Source of the DNA: an uncultured Chitinophaga sp.
GTDB lineage: Bacteria > Bacteroidota > Bacteroidia > Chitinophagales > Chitinophagaceae
Direction: 5' to 3'
DNA length: 10,381 bases
Assembly (NCBI RefSeq): GCF_937874145.1
Contig: NZ_CALNBI010000282.1
Span: 1 to 10,381 of the forward strand
Numbering within the stretch: the first letter of the stretch is position 1; each line of letters starts with the position of its first letter. This document shows positions 6,245 to 10,381 of the stretch, one piece after another. The position numbers were made by a program, and so were the translations under genes. The notes under the pieces are model-generated. The model was not told where the DNA came from. It saw only the letters and a program-made list of their open reading frames with translations, and searched no databases.

Positions 6245-6306
6245 TTCCCGGGAACTGTGATTTCACGTTCCGATCGCTGCTCAACCTATGCAAGTGTTTC
6301 CCGGGA
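6245..6306. promoter_or_regulatory. Paired TTCCCGGGA palindromes plus nested inverted repeat in the susC control region
   Basis: TTCCCGGGA occurs at 6245-6253 (extended to TTCCCGGGAA) and again at 6298-6306, starting exactly 53 bp apart, about five helical turns. Overlapping the first copy, 6251-6271 is an inverted repeat, GGAAC-T-GTGA-TT-TCAC-GTTCC, perfect except for one unpaired T. The second copy ends 36 bases before the susC ATG. A clear -33/-7 promoter was not found here. Possible operators or leader RNA structures; function inferred from position only. Confidence 0.4.
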
Positions 6307-6342
6307 CGAGTCCATGTTATTCTTAAAAACTAAAAAACCAAA

Positions 6343-9300
6343 ATGCGTATGTGGAAACTATTCCGAGGGAGCGGACTATTGCTGGTCCTTTTATTAACCG
6401 GATTTGCGGCGATGGCCCAATCCGGGAGGTCCCTCAAAGGTAAAATTACAGACGTGAAGGGGCAGCCCATCCCCGGGGCGAGCGTCTCGGTGAAGGGGAC
6501 CTCACAGGGAACGGCCAGCAGCGCCGCCGGCGAATTCTCCCTCACGGTGCCCGCCGATGCCGTGCTGGTGATCTCCGCCATCGGGTTCGCTTCGCAGGAA
6601 GTGTCCGTAGCCGGGAAAAATGAAATCAACGTATCGCTTGAGGAAAGCACCAAAGGCCTCGACGAAGTGGTGGTGGTAGGGTATGGCACCCAAAAGAAGG
6701 GCGATGTGACCGCGGCCATCTCCACCGTCAACACCAAAAACCTCGAAAAACAACCTGCCGGCAATATCGGCACCATGCTCCAGGGCCAGGCTGCCGGTGT
6801 GATCGTGAGCTCCGGAACCGGGAACCCTGCAGCCAGCCCCAAAGTAATGGTGCGCGGGCTCAACAGCATCAACAACGATAACCCTCTGTACGTGGTGGAC
6901 GGTATCCCGCAAACGTTTATTTACGACGTCAACCCGAACGATATCGAGTCGATTTCCGTGCTCAAGGATGCATCCGCGGCAACCATTTACGGCGCCCGTG
7001 CCGCGGGAGGTGTGATCATCATCACCACTAAAAAAGGGAAAAGCGGGGAGCCGAGAATCAATTTCAACTCTTACATTTCCCAGCACAAACTCAACAACAA
7101 TATCGATCTGCTGGGTAAAACCGCGATGAACAAAGTGGTGAAAGAAGCTTACGCCAACGACGGAACCACCGCAGCGCCGCCGATTTATGTGCAGGATGAC
7201 AATAAGTACGGCAATTCAGACTGGGTGAATGCCTATACCAAGAAAGGTGTTGAGCAAAAGCATGACCTCGACGTTTCCGGCGCATCCGAAAAGTTGTCGT
7301 ACCGCTTTTCGCTCGGCCACTGGGAGCATTCGGGTAACGTAATCAACTCCGGTTCCAAGCGCGATAACCTCCGCCTCAACACCGAGATCCGTTTGCTGAA
7401 AGACCGCCTGAAAATCAGTCCCATTCTTTCCTACACCCGTTTCAATAACAAGGATTTCGGGGATGCAACGGGCGACGGCGATGCGGGTTTCTCCGCCATC
7501 ATGGACATTTACAGCACGCTGCCGCACAAGCGCATATATGATCCGGCTTCCCCCAACGGCTACGCCAAACCGGAAGCGGAACTGCTTTCCGGTAACCCGG
7601 TGGGCCAGCGGATGCTGACGACCAGCCGCACGGCCGACGATTACCTGCAATTCAACGTTGCGGCGGATCTGAAGCTCTGGAAGGGGTTCTCATATAATTT
7701 CAGCGCGGGCCGCAACATTTCGAATACCTTCAGCTATTCGCAGACGCCGGCTTACGACTTCGGCGCGCTGGCGCGGGTGGAAGACCCGAGCCGTTCCGAG
7801 ATCCGTGGCCGGACCGAGTACCAGGTGTTCACCCACCTGCTGAACTACGACCAGACTTTCGGTAAGCACAACCTGAAGGCCATGTATGGTTTCTCGCGCG
7901 AGAAATCCGTTTCCCAGGGCACCACCGCAGGCGGCAACCACTTGTCCAGCCCGCTGATCGAAGCGCTGTCGGGGTTAATTATTGAAGGCCCCAACGATTA
8001 TATCCGCGGCAACGGCTGGAATTCTTCCAGCTCACTGCAATCTTACTTTGGCCGTGTTTCCTATAACTACGACGACCGTTATTACCTCCAGGGGAGCCTC
8101 CGCCGCGATGGGTCGTCCAGGTTTGGCCCGCTGAACCGTTATGGTACTTTTTATTCGGTGTCCGGCGGCTGGAACCTGCACAGGGAAAGCTTTTTCAACA
8201 TTCCCTGGATTTCCGAGCTGAAGCCCCGCATCAGCTACGGTATTGTGGGTAACCAAAACATTCCCAACTTCCAGTACCTCGCGAAAATCTATATCGCCAA
8301 CTCCAGCGAATTCCTGAACTATCCGTTCGGCAACGCGCTGGCGCAGAAAGTATATGTAGGGGCGACGGCAGCTTCTCTGGCTAATGCCAACATCAAATGG
8401 GAGCAAACGGCCACGCTGAACGCTGGTTTGAGTTTTAGCTTCCTGAAAGGCGCCATCAGTGGTAGCGTTGATTATTTCCGCAGCCGCACTTCCGACATGC
8501 TGGCCGAAACGCCTATCCCCGCATCTTCCGGCATCACCACCATGCCACGCACCAATATCGCGGACATGGAAAACAAGGGCTGGGAACTGACGGCCACCTA
8601 CCGCAATCCCGGGCAGAAAGGTTTTGTATGGGATGTGACGCTGAACTTATCGCATAGCAATAACAAAATCGTTCGCCTTGGTTACGATGAGGGCATGATC
8701 ATCGACGGTTTCGTGGATTACTCGAACCGCGCGAGCACGATCACCCGCAAGGGCGAATCGCTGGCTTCGTTCTACCTGTTTAAAGCGAACGGAATTTTCC
8801 GCTCGGCCGAAGAGGTGAATGCGCACGTTAACAAAGAAGGCGATAAGCTCCAGCCGCAGGCTGTTCCCGGTGACCTTCGCTTTGAAGACACCAATGGCGA
8901 CGGCATCCTGAACGATGATGACAAGGTAATCATGGGCACGGGGCTTCCGAAACTGGACTACGGTTTGACTTTTAACGCCAGCTGGAAGAATTTCGATGTG
9001 ATGGTTTTCCTGAATGGCAAGCAGGGGCAGAAGATGTACAATGGTGCCAGGATGTTCCTGTACCGCTTCTACCGCTCGGCCGACCTGGTGAATGCCTGGA
9101 CGCCTTCGAACCCGGGTTCCGACATCTACCGCCTGTCTAACGAAGACAAGAACGAGAACCTCCGCGTATCCGATTACTTCCTGGAAGACGCATCGTTCCT
9201 CCGCCTGCGCAACCTGCAGCTGGGCTACACCCTTCCGCAGGAACTGACTAAAAAAGCACTCATCAACCGGCTACGCATTTATGCCGGCGCTTACAACCTG

Positions 9301-9429
9301 CTGACGTTTACGAAGTACACCGGTTTCGATCCTGATCTATCCAACACCGGGATCTTCAGCCGCGGGGTAGACCGTGGATATTATCCCATGAGCCGCTCTT
9401 TCGTGGCAGGTATTAACGTAGGCTTCTAA
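6343..9429 (+). CDS. SusC/RagA-family TonB-dependent outer membrane transporter
   Basis: This 1028-residue protein opens with a signal peptide (1-26, ending AAMAQ). A carboxypeptidase-regulatory-like beta domain follows (about 31-101, GKITDVKGQPIPGASVSVKG), then the TonB box with the SusC signature DEVVVVGYGTQKKGDVTAA (107-125) and the plug (about 130-232, with VMVRGLNSINNDNPLYVVDG and SAATIYGARAAGGVIIITTK). The rest is a 22-strand-type barrel with DTNGDGILNDDDKV (849-862) near the end, a common SusC loop motif, and a terminal Phe. SusC proteins import oligosaccharides, or peptides in RagA, across the outer membrane using TonB energy, with SusD as a lid. There is no N-terminal STN signalling domain, so control by an anti-sigma partner is not expected. 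The length is typical. The stop is 20 bases before the SusD gene, so they surely share an operon. The substrate cannot be read from sequence. Confidence 0.97.
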   Translation: MRMWKLFRGSGLLLVLLLTGFAAMAQSGRSLKGKITDVKGQPIPGASVSVKGTSQGTASSAAGEFSLTVPADAVLVISAIGFASQEVSVAGKNEINVSLEESTKGLDEVVVVGYGTQKKGDVTAAISTVNTKNLEKQPAGNIGTMLQGQAAGVIVSSGTGNPAASPKVMVRGLNSINNDNPLYVVDGIPQTFIYDVNPNDIESISVLKDASAATIYGARAAGGVIIITTKKGKSGEPRINFNSYISQHKLNNNIDLLGKTAMNKVVKEAYANDGTTAAPPIYVQDDNKYGNSDWVNAYTKKGVEQKHDLDVSGASEKLSYRFSLGHWEHSGNVINSGSKRDNLRLNTEIRLLKDRLKISPILSYTRFNNKDFGDATGDGDAGFSAIMDIYSTLPHKRIYDPASPNGYAKPEAELLSGNPVGQRMLTTSRTADDYLQFNVAADLKLWKGFSYNFSAGRNISNTFSYSQTPAYDFGALARVEDPSRSEIRGRTEYQVFTHLLNYDQTFGKHNLKAMYGFSREKSVSQGTTAGGNHLSSPLIEALSGLIIEGPNDYIRGNGWNSSSSLQSYFGRVSYNYDDRYYLQGSLRRDGSSRFGPLNRYGTFYSVSGGWNLHRESFFNIPWISELKPRISYGIVGNQNIPNFQYLAKIYIANSSEFLNYPFGNALAQKVYVGATAASLANANIKWEQTATLNAGLSFSFLKGAISGSVDYFRSRTSDMLAETPIPASSGITTMPRTNIADMENKGWELTATYRNPGQKGFVWDVTLNLSHSNNKIVRLGYDEGMIIDGFVDYSNRASTITRKGESLASFYLFKANGIFRSAEEVNAHVNKEGDKLQPQAVPGDLRFEDTNGDGILNDDDKVIMGTGLPKLDYGLTFNASWKNFDVMVFLNGKQGQKMYNGARMFLYRFYRSADLVNAWTPSNPGSDIYRLSNEDKNENLRVSDYFLEDASFLRLRNLQLGYTLPQELTKKALINRLRIYAGAYNLLTFTKYTGFDPDLSNTGIFSRGVDRGYYPMSRSFVAGINVGF

Positions 9430-9449
9430 CTGAATCAAAAAAGAACATC

Positions 9450-10381
9450 ATGAAACTGAAAATAGCCGCCATCGCCCTCCTTTCCGCCACGCTTTTCTCT
9501 GCGTGCTCAGACAAGTTCCTGGAACTGGACGATAAGGAAAACCTCACGGAGAACACGTTCTGGGTCACCAGGCAACACGCGCTCCAGGGCATTACCGCCA
9601 CTTACGCGGCATTGCAGGCCTACGACGGTTCCAAATGGACCTGGTTCGAATCCGTGTACACCACGCTTAATTATAAAGGAGACGATATCGACAACAATAA
9701 GAACGAACCTTACGGCAAGAACCTCGCCGCGTTCCTGAACAGCTCGGATGACGCAGGGGCCTGGAGCCTCTGGGCTACGTGCTACACCGGCATTGCCCGC
9801 GCCAACCAGGTGATTGACCAGGTGCCGGGAATTACCGTGATGCCGGAACAGGAGCGGAACGAGATCGTAGGGGAAGCGAAATTCCTGCGGGCTTACAATA
9901 ACTTCCTGCTCGTGAATGGTTTCGAGCATGTGCCGCTGGTGATGGTGTTCGAGAAGGACATTACCAAACTCCAGGCGCCGCAGGCTGCTGCGGCAGCTGT
10001 TTGGGCGCAGATCGAAAAAGACCTCACCGAAGCGGAAGCCGCATTGCCGGATGATTATCCCCCTGCATACGTGGGCCGCGTTACAAAAAATGCCGCCAAA
10101 GCCATGCTGGGAAAAGTGTACCTCTTTCAGGAGAAATGGCCGCAGGCGGAAGCCAAGTTCCGGGAGATCTACGGAAAGTATTCCCTCAACGACAATTACG
10201 TGGATAACTTCAACGGCACCAGGGAAAATGGTCCCGAGTCGATTTTTGAAATCCAATGGAGCAGCGACCGTACCGTATCCGACGAGCGCCATCCCTTCAA
10301 CTTCGAAGTGCGCCCGGGCGTGCTGGATGGCTGGGAGCTCATGTACCCTTCCGACTGGCTGATCCAGACGCTGAAGAACGA
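9450..10381 (+). CDS. SusD/RagB-family surface lipoprotein, N-terminal part
   Basis: The frame is open from the ATG at 9450 to the window edge (310 complete codons, no stop), so the C-terminal part is missing. Residues 1-19, MKLKIAAIALLSATLFSAC, form a lipoprotein signal with Cys19 as the lipid-carrying residue. Then comes CSDKFLELDDKENLTENTFW, the start typical of SusD proteins. Inside are WSLWATCYTGIARANQVID and the very characteristic EIVGEAKFLRAYNNFLLV, followed by a RVTKNAAKAMLGKVYLFQEK segment, matching the SusD TPR helices. SusD-like proteins sit on the cell surface, bind the glycan or peptide ligand and cap the SusC barrel. The 20-base gap from SusC and the order are standard. Full-length members usually have 450-650 residues, so roughly half is seen. 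Confidence 0.95.
   Translation, partial: MKLKIAAIALLSATLFSACSDKFLELDDKENLTENTFWVTRQHALQGITATYAALQAYDGSKWTWFESVYTTLNYKGDDIDNNKNEPYGKNLAAFLNSSDDAGAWSLWATCYTGIARANQVIDQVPGITVMPEQERNEIVGEAKFLRAYNNFLLVNGFEHVPLVMVFEKDITKLQAPQAAAAAVWAQIEKDLTEAEAALPDDYPPAYVGRVTKNAAKAMLGKVYLFQEKWPQAEAKFREIYGKYSLNDNYVDNFNGTRENGPESIFEIQWSSDRTVSDERHPFNFEVRPGVLDGWELMYPSDWLIQTLKN

Noticed and set aside
6256..6266. CRP-like half-sites TGTGA...TCAC in the susC upstream region
   Set aside because: The half-sites are almost fused instead of being separated by six bases, so the spacing does not fit a CRP site.
9507..10292. Minus-strand open frame of 261 codons
   Set aside because: It lies opposite the SusD gene, whose lipoprotein signal and SusD motifs are clear. 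The plus frame is open to the window edge without a stop.

Overview
The window looks like chromosomal DNA from a GC-moderate Bacteroidota, most likely a Chitinophaga-like member of the Chitinophagaceae. That placement is inference, from three things: an adjacent SusC/SusD pair; a TPR - transmembrane - coiled-coil - LuxR-type HTH regulator; and starts that lack Shine-Dalgarno sequences, with TTG...TAnnTTTG-like promoter boxes at two of them. No mobile element, CRISPR array, tRNA or rRNA was seen.

Layout. Positions 1-300 (+) hold the C-terminal end of a TlpA/thioredoxin-like protein, closed by a strong intrinsic terminator at 327-355. On the minus strand follow a secreted CE15-type (glucuronoyl esterase-like) hydrolase (354-1529), a small hydrophobic membrane protein (1738-2001) and a DinB-fold protein (2087-2596). 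The longest gene-poor stretch, 2597-3151, contains a decayed, frame-broken small membrane protein on the minus strand (about 2722-3007) and the control region of the next gene.

From 3152 the plus strand carries a ROK-family transcriptional regulator (3152-4336) with a perfect 9-bp inverted repeat just upstream of its promoter and a terminator behind it. Next come a membrane-anchored TPR/HTH regulator (4468-6126), a repeat-rich 216-bp control region, a SusC/RagA-type TonB-dependent transporter (6343-9429) and a SusD/RagB-type surface lipoprotein (9450 to the window edge, truncated there).

How they may work together: SusC and SusD form a glycan (or peptide) import complex in the outer membrane. 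The two regulators just upstream are candidates for controlling it, the ROK protein by sensing a sugar and the TPR/HTH protein by sensing through the envelope. The CE15-like esterase would be consistent with glucuronoxylan use, but it is 4.8 kb away on the other strand, so a shared locus is only a guess. Most of the window is ordinary for this phylum. The points most worth a second look are the catalytic-acid position of the esterase, the repeats in front of susC, the ROK operator candidate and the broken gene.
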